From Buxus sempervirens (lineage: Eukaryota > Streptophyta > Magnoliopsida > Buxales > Buxaceae), in assembly GCA_947561395.2 (NCBI GenBank), contig OX387190.1, positions 39,668,392 through 39,732,391 on the forward strand: DNA of 64,000 nucleotides, written 5' to 3'. Both the position numbers and the translations under genes were made by a program. The notes below the pieces were generated by a model. The model was given only the letters and a program-made list of their open reading frames with translations, did no database searches and had not been told where the DNA came from. Positions 53,301 through 64,000 of the stretch are shown in pieces (position 1 is the first letter of the stretch; each line of letters starts with the position of its first letter).

Positions 53301-55407
53301 GAGGAAATATAGTGAATACAATAGTCTTATCTTATGCTTCCGGAAGCTAAAACCTAAAGCCCTTGGGTTGCGTTATTGCAGAGGAGACCTGACGGTGTGT
53401 TGCACGGGAACTATTAACATCTCAGGCTCAAAGTGGGGGCCAGTAAATGGTGGGTCCTCCGAACTTTGTGCGGGCACTTGTAACAAAGCACATCTTCGGA
53501 CGTCACTGGATCGCAACACTTTGGACTAAATTAATTATCATCAGGGAAGGCTCTAGTGTTATTAAACGGGTCACCGTTATGGTTGGGGATTCCGTAACCC
53601 TCGGATGATGGTGTTAAGGGTGGTGTTAATCCTTAATATCTCTCACTTGAAAAATGAAGTGAAATCAATATTAACGGGATATGATTTGTAAAGAAATTTT
53701 ATGAAAAGATTTTAGAATAATTGCAAGTCTCACCTAATTGTTACAATCCCTTTCCAATAACCTTTCAAGTCCTGGTTTTGCAAACTGGTTTTGATGGATA
53801 ATGTTATTTTGCCAGAATTGCATGCCTTATAAAGAAGAGGGTGAATCATCCACGGTTGGACATGCAAAATGACAGGTTAAATTTGTCAGGCTTGTCAAGT
53901 TTGTGGAATGCCTCGGTCATTCTAACCCATCGGGTCAAACTGACGGCATCTTGTTAGTAGATCCGGTTCAGGAACGTCGGTTATGCATTTATTTTCCTTT
54001 TCTTTTTTTTCTCTCTTTTTTGATTTAATTTTGTTAAATTGCTTTGTGTGGATTGGGGGCACCTCCCTCGAGGGTTTTTGCCGCTTCTGCCCGAAGCCCA
54101 AAAAAAAGTGCTGTGGGTGCCCAGATATGCTTTTAATTATTTTCCATTAAAGATGCATGAGATGGAAAATATAAACTGTAAAAATAGCAAAGAAGAGAAA
54201 AGAAAAAAAAAACGGCTACAATTTTTCAGAGTCGTAGCAGTAATAGTAATAGTTGACCAGTGTCAGAGGTCCCGGCGTGCGAGCACGGGCCCATTGTCTC
54301 AGGTTCGACTCTTCTTCCGTCGTTCCCGGCGTTGAAGGCTACGCTAACGCAATGCTATATATAATCCAATCAAAGATGCAGGTCCACCTACCGAACTTCA
54401 TTCATGTGGGTGGGCACCATGAGAGATGAACATGGCCGTTCAGATTGGTGGGGCCTCCATTAGAAGGGAAAATCGCAACCATGTAATAAATATATTCATA
54501 AAAGAGATTCAGGTCACCTAGATTGGCTGCTCAAAATCTATTTGTGGGTCAAATACTAGTGGGACCCAATGACGATACATACCGCACATTTAGGTATATG
54601 TTTGAGTGGTCGTATGCCAATTAATAATACTTTTATGTGTGTGACAGCTAGCCTTGGTTACGTTCGATAGGGAAGAAATCTACAAAATATATAGATTGGA
54701 TTAGGTCTGTGTCTGGTTGTAGAGCAGAACCGAAGGAAAGGGAGAGGCAAAGGATTTGAGACAAGAGGCTTGTGTGTGTACTGTGTAGTACGGGAATCTC
54801 AAATGGAGAGAATGGGCAAAGATTTCAACTGGTGGGCGTTCACGTCCCAAGAAGGCAACTTCCCAGACAAAAGCAGCGAACGAAGCATCCCACAATAATT
54901 CAGCAACGCCCATTTTAACCGTTATGCTACCTATACCCCACCATGTGGAAGTAATTACTTTTAAGTAGCTGAAATAACTGTTTTTAAGCTTTTACTTGGC
55001 TTTTGCTCTGCTTCTTTAACAGAACCGAAATACCAGTATTATCCTTCTCCCGATGGGTTTTGCTGTTTGGGTTCTTTACGTCAGGCGCATCGCATGATCC
55101 TTTGAGCACAAAGTCCTGAGCTTGGACCAAAAGAGCAGAGAGTCATTATCAGGTTTGCGTGGGTTACTGCATATATAATTACTAAAGTGATGTTTTGGTA
55201 GGAGAAGAACGCGGGAGGAGGGGACCCTGTGGCCGAATAGAAGTGGTTGGTGGATTCCCCGGAACTACAAGGGTTCTCTCTCTCTTTTCTTCATCACATT
55301 TCACCATCTTGGCTCTGTTTTTTCAAATTTCCCTCCATATATACAGAGGAAGGAAAGAGCCACAGATTTCCGAGTGTGTCTTCTCCTGCAAATAACCTAA
55401 AAACACG
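50315..55407. other. Intergenic region between the solo LTRs and the beta-galactosidase gene
   Basis: No gene is recognised. It includes a foldback MITE (52259-52480) and, at 51634-51722, an imperfect inverted pair GTAACGCCCACGCC / GGGCGTGTTAC. A few short frames (52509-52733, 53299-53529, 54039-54335 plus) have no family resemblance. The right end should hold the beta-galactosidase promoter; CATATATAC at about 55336 is a possible TATA box 70 bp before its ATG. Confidence 0.5.
52259..52480. mobile_element. Foldback MITE, about 220 bp, best preserved copy
   Basis: The left arm GGAATGAAATCGTCTGCAAT...GGCCGTGAGATGCTGCC is matched by the inverse of the right arm GAAATGACATCGTCTGCAAT...GGCCGTGAGATACTGTT. 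Similarity extends over roughly 85-95 bp per arm, leaving a short AT-rich loop. No open frame is present. Relatives are at 39046-39215 and 5501-5625. The target duplication is uncertain (GGAC occurs at both borders). Confidence 0.8.
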
Positions 55408-58400
55408 ATGGGAACTAACCGGGTTTCAAAGTTGTGGTTCTTGTTCTGCTGGGTACTGTTTTTTGGCTTTCAGAAGATTCAGGGTACCGTCACCTACGAT
55501 AGGAAGGCCATTGTCATCAATGGGCAGAGGAGAATCCTCATCTCCGGTTCCATTCACTACCCCAGAAGTACCCCCCGAAGTATGCTGCTTCCCATTCAGC
55601 TCTCTCTCCCTCTGGGATTGTTTCTAGCTTTCTTTTCTTCCATAGGTTTGGAGAATGTCATGCGTTGCTTTAATGATTCCCTTCTTCGTTGAAATGGGTT
55701 GATGCAGATGTGGGGAGATCTTATACGGAAGGCTAGAGATGGAGGTGTAGATGTAATAGACACCTACGTCTTTTGGAACGTTCATGAGCCTTCTCCTGGA
55801 AATGTAACTTGCTTGCTCTTCTCTTCATCCTTTTTTCTTTCTTTTAGTCTGCTTTGCTGTTTATTCTTTATTTTCTCCGCGATATCTTTCCATTGTGCTT
55901 ATCTTGTAATTTCTTTTGGTGGGAGTCAGTATAATTTCGAGGGGAGATATGATCTCGTTCGGTTCATTAAGACCGTGCAGGCAGCTGGACTTTACGCTCA
56001 TCTTCGCATTGGACCTTATGTTTGTGCAGAATGGAATTTTGGGTATCACTGTTTTCTTTTGTTATAGATCTGTTTAATTTTTCTTTATTTGTCTCCTTTA
56101 CCGAGCTTGATGAAATGAGATTGGATTTCGATTCTCTTTTCCTTCTTCTTCTTTTCTAAACTTTCGCTACCAAAAGTAGTAGTACTTAATTGAGGTTTCT
56201 GCTCTCTTCATCTTCTTTTTCTTCCATTTTTTCTTGTGTTAAATTTCGCTTCTGAAAGTAGTATTCGATCTATATATTCTCTCTCTCATCCTTTCGGTTA
56301 CATGCAGAGGATTTCCTGTTTGGTTGAAGTATGTTCCGGGCATCAGCTTCAGAACAGATAATGAGCCCTTCAAGGTCCGGCGGTGACATCCTCTTTCCTA
56401 ATTATTACCTATCGTTTCCTGTAAAGTAAATCGAATATGTAAACATAGGAGTCATGTGATAAAACTAGACTGATTCGTTTCTCATAATTTTCCTATTAAA
56501 TTTTGTTATTCCTGAATTTCTTGTGCTGTAGATGGCAATGCAAGGGTTTACCCAAAAGATTGTCCAGATGATGAAGGACGAAAAGCTGTTTGAGTCCCAG
56601 GGTGGCCCTATCATCCTCTCTCAGGTATGGGTTTGGTGTTTCGCTTTCTGTAGTTTCTCTCTTTAGTCTGTTTTGCTGCGTTTTAAGTATTTAGATTCCT
56701 TAGATATTATTCCCGAGTATGGACTGTATGGTGCAAGGATTTCTATATGACACCATTTTTTCATATTATTTTATGGATTTTCTATGAGTAATTAGAAAAA
56801 CTTTGAGAAAGATTTATGCAGTCAAGGTGTTTGTTGTGATGAAATTAACTATTTCACAATGCTGGTCCAATTTGATATCATTATGCAGATTGAGAATGAG
56901 TATGGGCCAGAAAGTAAGGCATTTGGAGCTGCTGGTCATGCCTACATGACTTGGGCTGCAAATATGGCTGTTGGATTAGATACTGGAGTTCCGTGGGTTA
57001 TGTGCAAGCAAGAAGATGCCCCAGATCCAGTGGTGAGCAATCCCATACTGTATATATAGCTTACACTTCAACATCCTGTCTGATAAATGACTATTATCTG
57101 CAATGTGTTCCTCCCCCTTCGATTTCCTCTGTCTTGGTTCATCATTTGCCTTTAATCAGCTTTTTGATTCCACACCGTTGAATTTGCCATAATGGGTGAG
57201 CAAAAATGGATTTATTCATTTATATTCATATATTTATCATAATTAATGAGCAACAGTGCAAGAACTTCTTTATGTTCAAAGAAATGGTGGGAAATTGTTC
57301 ATGATCCTTGTCACATCAAATTTGCTGTTGGACTCATGAAGTTGTATAAAATTTATTTGATATATAGTCCTTCAAATCTCTAATGGGTTCTACAGTCGAA
57401 GCTGGTAACAAACCTTTTATCTTGGCTGTTGGCCTCCTATTTTGATGATTTGTGAGAAAAAGAACTAAAGATTTGGTTTGTGAACATTCTTACCGCAATC
57501 CTACTTTGTGAAATGTTTGTCATTCTAAGGCATTTTCTGGCTTAGCTTTAATTGAGCTTCAATGTGAAGAATTCTAAAGTAGATCTTCAATATGAAGAAT
57601 TCTAAAATGTGTTCCTTCAAACCTGACAACAGATAAACACATGCAATGGCTTCTACTGTGACTATTTCACCCCAAACAAACCTTACAAGCCCACATTATG
57701 GACCGAGGCATGGAGTGGTTGGTAAGTGTTACATGAACCAGTACTCTCAACATTTGTTGTAAAACGTGTTGACTGTTGAGTTTGGTTATCTCTAACCTAT
57801 CACCTTGTAATTTTTCATTTATTTATAGGTTTACAGAGTTTGGTGGCACAATTCACCAGAGACCAGTTCAAGATTTGGCATTTGCAGTTGCCCGCTTCAT
57901 ACAAAAAGGAGGCTCTTTTGTCAATTACTACATGGTTATTATTATTATTGTTTTGAGTTGATTTCCTAGTTTCTGATGATGTTCCATGTAAAAGCTTATA
58001 TCAATGTAGCTGAACCTCAATGCTTCTTCCTTGCAATAGTATCACGGAGGAACCAATTTTGGGCGCACTGCTGGAGGTCCTTTCATCACTACAAGCTATG
58101 ACTATGATGCTCCCATTGATGAGTATGGTGAGAAAACTGAGCTCAAATGCTTAAATTGAGATGCTTGTTCATCTGTGCTTGTTGATAGATTCTCAAGGTT
58201 CTGCAACTAATTTAGAACATTAAACTTGACAGGAATCCCCCGGCAACCTAAATATGGTCATCTGAAGGAGTTACATAGAGCTATCAAGCTAAGTGAGCCA
58301 GCTTTGGTTTCTGCAGATCCTATCATTACTTCCTTAGGAAGCTTTCAGCAGGTTTATCATCTTTTCCATTCAAGGAATCCTTTGGTATCTCAGATGAGTG

Positions 58401-59346
58401 ATTTATTTAGCTGCCCGATTGACTTAAATTTCACATTTCCAGGCACACGTGTTCTCTTCCGAGTCAGGGGCTTGTGCAGCTTTTCTTTCGAACTACAATA
58501 CAAAGTCAGCTGAAAGAATCATGTTCAATAACATGCACTATAATCTGCCACCCTGGTCCATCAGCATCCTGCCTGATTGCAGAAATGTAGTCTTCAACAC
58601 TGCAAAAGTAAGTGAAGTGGACCATTCTGCAGGTTGTTCTGTTATCTTTGAGCAGTCATCATTAACTAAACTAATTTCACAAAAATTATGGCTTCTCTTT
58701 ATCCATTTAAGAAACAATTCAATAAATTCAGTTGACACTGTCTGAGAGGAGAATGCTTCTCAATCATTTTTCCTCACATACAAAATAACATGTTGAGTTA
58801 ATAACTATTCGACATTATCTCGCATCTCAGGTTGGAGTTCAAACCTCACAGATGCAAATGCTACCCAGCAACATTGAGCTGATTTCATGGGAGACATTTG
58901 ATGAAGACATTTCTTCACTGGATGATGACTCCGTGGTCAACACTGTTGGTCTACTGGAGCAGATTAACGTCACAAGGGACAGCAGTGATTATCTATGGTA
59001 CATGACCAGGTGAGATAGATGCATGTGTTTCAAGATTCAAATCAAACTATTACCTGTTAATTGTTGTTGAGCAATTTGTTTTGGAAAATATGCCTGCTTG
59101 AATCTATGCCAAGTAAAAATTGAGCAGCACTAACTTTTATATATGTCTAGTAAATGGATTTTTTTGGATCATTTACCATAAAGCATTTCTGACATCCCAG
59201 AGGATTGTGACTTCTGAAACGATCAGGATCATCGACTTTTTTACCTAGGGAACAACTTGGCTTCTGATCCCTCTGGATGTATCAGATATGTCAAAATAAC
59301 TTTTCCCAGTCATGATGAAGTATAGATTGAAAAAAGAGAAAAAAGA

Positions 59347-59389
<43 letters not shown>

Positions 59390-61717
59390 AAAATAAAAGA
59401 ACAAATTTTGCAGAATTATGTTCTGTGCTTTTTACCTTTTATGGTTGGATTTTTTTTCAGTGTTGAGATTAGTTCCACTGAATCATTTCTGCATGGAGGT
59501 GAACATCCTACCCTCATGGTCCAGTCAACAGGCCATGCCGTGCATGTATTCATTAATGGACAGCTTTCAGGTTGGTTGTTGGACTGATTTCTATAATAAT
59601 GAAATACTGTTTGCCGATTTATCAGCACTAATCCCTAATGGGGTCCTTGTCATTTCCATCACCCAAAATTAGTAAAATATTTTTTGCTGTTGGACTCTGA
59701 TTATAGGTTCGGCCCTTTGGTACCAGAGAGAACAGGAGATTCACATTTACAGGAAAGGTCAAGCTGCATGCTGGAACAAATAGAATTTCACTACTCAGCA
59801 CAGCTGTTGGATTGCCAGTTAGTCACCCCTCCCTACCTTTTTTTTTCTAATGAGTCAATATCTGAGTACATCACTGGAACTGAATCTGAGAAAAGACAAC
59901 TTTGATGCTCCTTGCTAATGTTTACTGGAAAGATTCTGGACACTCAGTATGTTCCTACTCACTGCATAGAGTTCTTACAGAAGTCAGAATGGCCACTATC
60001 TGTTTGTTTATCTCCTTGTTAGACCAACAAAATTTTGTTGTGTGTCAAACTGAGTGCACATTGTTTGATGAATGTTTTAAATAATTAAAATCACTTTTTT
60101 CATTGATAATAAGAAATTAATGTTATAAGAATAGTCATGGCTGAAGTAACAAAATATTCATGACTAGTAAGAGAAACAGAGGATTTTGAGTCCCCACAAG
60201 GGAAGGATAATTGCAAAAGAAGTATAACTTACAGTTCTACAAAAGGATGCATGACAGGCGTCGCTTTATAACGTGGAGCAAGTTCACGCCTTACATTTAG
60301 TGCATGTTCTTAACATTCAGCATTTTACATTCAAGTTACCTGACTTAATTTAAATTTTCTAATAATATATCTCTTCATTGTGGGTGAAGAATGTGGGGGC
60401 CACATTTTGAGATATGGAGCACTGGAGTCCTGGGGCCAGTTGTGCTGCATGGCCTTGACCAGGGAAAAAGGGACTTGTCATGGCAGAAATGGTCTTACCA
60501 GGTTGGGCTCAAGGGAGAGGCCCATGAATCTTGCCTCACCAAATGGGATTTCAGCTGTTGATTGGATGCAAGCATCATTAGTTGTACAAAGCCAGCAGCC
60601 ATTAACATGGTATAAGGTATGTAAACAAGGGAAAGTATGACTTCTTATTTGTTCCCTCTTTTGGAGATTATGGAAAGTATGATGTTGTATCCAGTGTAAG
60701 ACTTGTTTGAACACTATAAATAAAATAAATTCTATTAATCCTACAGGCTTACTTCAATGCACCGGAAGGAGATGAGCCGCTAGCATTGGATATGGGAAGC
60801 ATGGGCAAGGGTCAAGTGTGGATCAATGGGCAGAGCATTGGAAGATATTGGACTGCCTATGCAAATGGCAATTGCAATGGGTGCAGTTATGCTGGGACCT
60901 TCCGACCCCCAAAGTGCCAACTTGGTTGTGGTCAACCAACACAACGATGGTAATAAATTTTTGTATGGGAAACTATCCAGCATTGTGATGCGGTTTTATA
61001 TTTTTTTGACTCATTAACTTCGAACACCAGCATAACTTATGAAAGATTTCTTACTGTAGACATTAATTTCTGTTTTCTAGGTATCATGTGCCTCGATCAT
61101 GGTTAAAACCAACCCAAAATCTGTTGGTTGTCTTTGAAGAAACGGGAGGAGATGCATCAAGAATATCACTTGGGAGAAGATCAGTGGCCAGTGTTTGTGC
61201 TGAAGTTTCTGAGTACCACCCAACCATAAAGAATTGGCAAATTGAGAGTTATGGCAAACCAGAAGATCTCCACAGGCCCAAAGTTCATCTTCAGTGTGCA
61301 CATGGGCAATCTATCTCTTCTATTAAATTTGCAAGTTTTGGGACCCCTTCAGGAACTTGTGGGAGTTTCGCGCAGGGAACATGTCATGCTCCAACCTCAT
61401 ATGAGATCCTAGAGAAGGTACTATAGTTTTCTCTGTTTTCTCAGTCAATGAAATCTATTTCTGCTTCATCTGTTCCCCAATAGTTAAAAAGTACTTATAT
61501 ACCCAGGATTGACATGATTTTATCCTATTTCTCTCATAACAATTTTTCATTTTTTCTTTTTTAACAGAAATGCATAGGACGAAGGAGATGTTCAGTAACC
61601 ATTTCAAACAGCAACTTTGGGGCAGATCCATGTCCAAACGTGTTGAAGCAGCTATCAGTTGAAGCCGTTTGTGCCCCAGTAGTTACTACAACCACTGAAC
61701 CCAATTCAAGGGGCTAA
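55408..61717 (+). CDS. Beta-galactosidase, GH35 with C-terminal lectin domain; four apparent +1 frameshifts
   Basis: A secreted cell-wall exo-galactosidase of about 854 residues if read through four 1-nt shifts. Eighteen exons: 55408-55579, 55708-55803, 55930-56042, 56308-56374, 56532-56624, 56889-57032, 57633-57721, 57829-57934, 58040-58127, 58233-58351, 58443-58607, 58831-59009, 59461-59570, 59707-59817, 60390-60616, 60747-60949, 61081-61417 and 61568-61717. There is a signal peptide (about 1-26), then [25 protein letters not shown], the acid/base Glu in IENEYGP, the nucleophile Glu in [18 protein letters not shown] and [14 protein letters not shown]. The end carries a rhamnose/galactose-binding (SUEL) lectin domain, [20 protein letters not shown] to SVEAVC, as in BGAL1/BGAL3-type enzymes. 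Extra bases appear at the end of exon 1 (C6 at 55571-55576), in exon 14 (about 59712-59715) and twice in exon 15 (about 60400-60403 and 60520-60523). The exon 15 acceptor (GTGAAG) is weak. It is either a young pseudogene or a locally mis-sequenced active gene. Confidence 0.85.
59349..59388 (+). repeat. Poly-G run of 40 bases in beta-galactosidase intron 12
   Basis: An uninterrupted run of 40 G, preceded by AAAGAGAGAAAAAGAGAG-like purines. Such a run is rare in plant DNA, could form G-quadruplexes, and is prone to sequencing error. Confidence 0.9.
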
Positions 61718-64000
61718 AATGGCAATGGAGATATGGGATCAAAAAAACTTCACCACATAATTATCATATCCAGTGATTAGATTTATCTGTACACTAGCAG
61801 GGTGTCAAGTAGCAAAGAATGGAGAAAAGAAAAGATGAAAGAGTAGAGGGAGTTGTAAGTAGATTTCTGGAATGACGCCATCTTCATAGATACACGAACA
61901 GGTGAAGAATTTTTTACTTCAGGGTATTTGATAAATATGTATGCTGTAGAATATACAGTTGGTAAGCCATGAGGTTTCCGAAATGTGAGGCCCGTGGTTA
62001 ATGTCAAATCTCGGCTCCTACCCTCTTAACAGGAAATGGGGTCCGGGAAAGGAAGGGAAAGTTGTTTGTATGACTGAAAATTTGTGTGACTGTATCATTA
62101 GCGGGGAAATTCGAAACCCCAGTTAGGCACATTTGGGAATGGGCCTTAGGATGAGTGAGATTTTGAGTTTCATTGACTCTATTTCTCTCGGTTGAATTCA
62201 AGAATATTGTATCTGACTTTATCTCTGCCTTCATCTTTTGACTAACAAGAATGGATGGATGAGATTCTCAATTTCATTTTAAATGTATTCAGTATGCGTT
62301 AAACTGATTGACTAATACAAATTTTCAATGAGATATATAGCTGGTGTATGACCAAAGGATTGGTTATTTCTACCCAACTTTTCTGGGAAGGGAAAGAAAA
62401 AACAGATGATGTGAAACCAAGAATTGAATCAACTGTGCAAAATGATGGGGACGGCCAAAGTGCCATTCGGAAGATGGGATTGCTATTAGAAAGGACGGCA
62501 GCTTTGAGCCAGTAGAAAATGGAATAGTCAGTTGGTGAAGTCGAGTTTTCGCTTCCTGTTTGATGGGGACGTTATGGAGTGGTCATTTTCTCTCTCTGAT
62601 GTGAAGTGATGCCGGAAAGGTTAAAGGCTAGACGACGTATTCACATCTCCCTCCCTCTGAAACCACAATATTGAATCTTAACAGAAACCACAATTTCTTG
62701 GTGCCCTCCTAAAGGAAAAATCAATGAAAAGCACAACTATCAACGACCGGAACCGTAATCATTTTTAATCCAAAAACGACAACAATTCCAGTGCAAACTT
62801 AGCCAAAAAAATCACAAAAACAGATTAGAAAAAAAGACATAAAACGAGCGTTTTGATCAGGAACAAGAATACAAAAGTTTTGACCGTTATTCCACAAAGT
62901 AGAGTCTTAAAGTTCAAAATGTTCCATGGACAATTCTATTACTCCTAAAAGCAAAAACCCCTTTTTTTCGTGTAAGCCTCTTTTTCCCCCACCTTTTAGT
63001 TTAAATTACTTAAGTACCCTTTGTGATTAATATTAATTTATCATATATGCTACAAAATATGTTAGTAATTATCAATTTCTTAAGGTTAAAAAAGTAACTT
63101 TTACATATTGAGATACATAGGTTAAAAATATAAAGTTTCTCCCTAATGTCAATAAGTGCCATTAAATTCCAACCGATCTCAATTATTAATGAGACAATGA
63201 AAATTTTTTGTAGTATAATTCAAAAGGCTTCGGCTTAGAAGCTCAAGAGGCTTCAGTTTAGAAGTTCAAGAGGCATCAATTTATTATATTAATGCTCAAC
63301 ATAAAACTGATGCATTAATGGCAGTCTCTTGGACTACCCATCCCCTACACTGTAAAGAGCTTGAGAGGAAGAAGACCTTAAGTTCTATTTTTGTTTTAGG
63401 TGAGCTCCATTCCATCTAAGAGAGTGAGAATCGTTCAAACTGCGTTTGGGAAAAATCCGGTTTTGAGGAATTGGTTATTCATAGCCTACTTGGTGGGTGG
63501 CTTTCTACATGGTTTTTACCTGGTGTATGCTTTTTTCATTTATATGTTTACAGTATTAATTATAGTTCTATAGGAATTTGACTATTCTTATTTTCTCCTA
63601 TATATTAGTCCCCTTATTAATGGTGTTCAATAGTTTTTATGCATTAGCTCTTATACTTTGATGACAGTTTATGGTTGTAATATTTGTACTAAATCAAAAT
63701 TATTGAAATTTCATTGTACAACAAAACTTGAAATATTGAATTTGAAAATTTTAATTTTTGATGTTCATTAGTGTGTATTCTACTACTCCTAAAAGAAAAA
63801 ATCCTCAATTTTCGTCACCAATCCTTTTTTCCCTATTCTTATCATTAAAATTACAATGCTATCCAAAAGTTTTTTAATAATCCATCAGTTTCTAATAGAT
63901 TATATTTTAACTAAATGTTTTGAAAGGGTTAAGTAGTCCATTAACATATAAAGAGTAATCGAATGTAGTCGTACGATTTTAAAAGAATTTTCCCCACTTT
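61718..64000. other. Downstream region of the beta-galactosidase gene
   Basis: The left part is its 3' UTR. No further gene is recognised on either strand. A related block opening ATTCTAYTACTCCTAAAAG occurs at 62933 and again at 63777, followed in both by an A-rich then a C/T-rich stretch, suggesting two fragments of one repeat family. A 23-bp minisatellite lies between them. Confidence 0.5.
63225..63285. repeat. 23-bp minisatellite, two and a half copies
   Basis: Units start at 63225, 63248 and 63271 with AGGCWTC and contain TTAGAAGYTCAAG. Confidence 0.7.

Noticed and set aside
54244..54325. GGTTCGACTC preceded by a tRNA-length stretch
   Set aside because: The upstream sequence does not fold into a cloverleaf and lacks a good A box.

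Overview
The window is nuclear DNA from a flowering plant. It carries intron-rich genes with GT-AG introns, plastid and mitochondrial targeting peptides, plant-only families (a BEL1-like homeodomain protein, cytokinin dehydrogenase, a three-domain jacalin lectin, a GH35 beta-galactosidase ending in a lectin domain, a DRD1-type remodeler) and LTR, PIF/Harbinger-like and hAT-like transposon remains. The species cannot be named from sequence alone. Codons and intron lengths look like a non-grass angiosperm with moderately sized introns. I rebuilt exons by hand from splice sites and family conservation, and the phases were checked by exon length.

Layout. (1) 1134-2924 (+): 3' part of a DRD1/CHR35-like SNF2 remodeler of RNA-directed DNA methylation; its N-terminal exons are not found in the window. 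(2) 6236-7900 (-): BEL1-like homeodomain protein, closest in memory to BLH11. (3) 10569-16435 (+): 11-exon FOLT1-type mitochondrial-carrier-family folate transporter. (4) 17193-18461 (+): two-exon mitochondrial-type 18S/16S rRNA adenine dimethyltransferase (DIM1B-like). (5) 18776-26517 (+): nine-exon RsmI-like 16S rRNA cytidine 2'-O-methyltransferase with a plastid-like leader. (6) 30419-33754 (-): five-exon cytokinin dehydrogenase (CKX5-like). (7) 41829-44299 (-): seven-exon, three-domain jacalin-related lectin. (8) 55408-61717 (+): 18-exon beta-galactosidase that reads cleanly except for four separate +1-nt shifts. The gene deserts (26.5-30.4, 33.8-41.8, 44.3-55.4 and 61.7-64.0 kb) hold repeats. 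These include two nested solo LTRs, each with perfect 5-bp target duplications, a 1.14-kb PIF/Harbinger-like element with TTA duplication, a hAT-like MITE, a small foldback MITE family and a 127-bp tandem duplication.

Functionally, FOLT1, DIM1B and RsmI sit in a row on the same strand. Folate import feeds one-carbon metabolism, and the two methyltransferases act on organelle-type small-subunit rRNA near the decoding site. CKX5-like and BLH11-like genes flank this trio. From memory, the Arabidopsis counterparts lie as two close pairs on two chromosomes (BLH11/CKX5 and FOLT1/DIM1B), so the window may preserve an older gene order. I did not find a clearly undescribed biological system. The strongest unusual signals are the four +1 shifts in the beta-galactosidase, the nested solo LTRs, a tRNA-like insertion flanked by a 16-bp duplication just upstream of FOLT1, and the methyltransferase pair.
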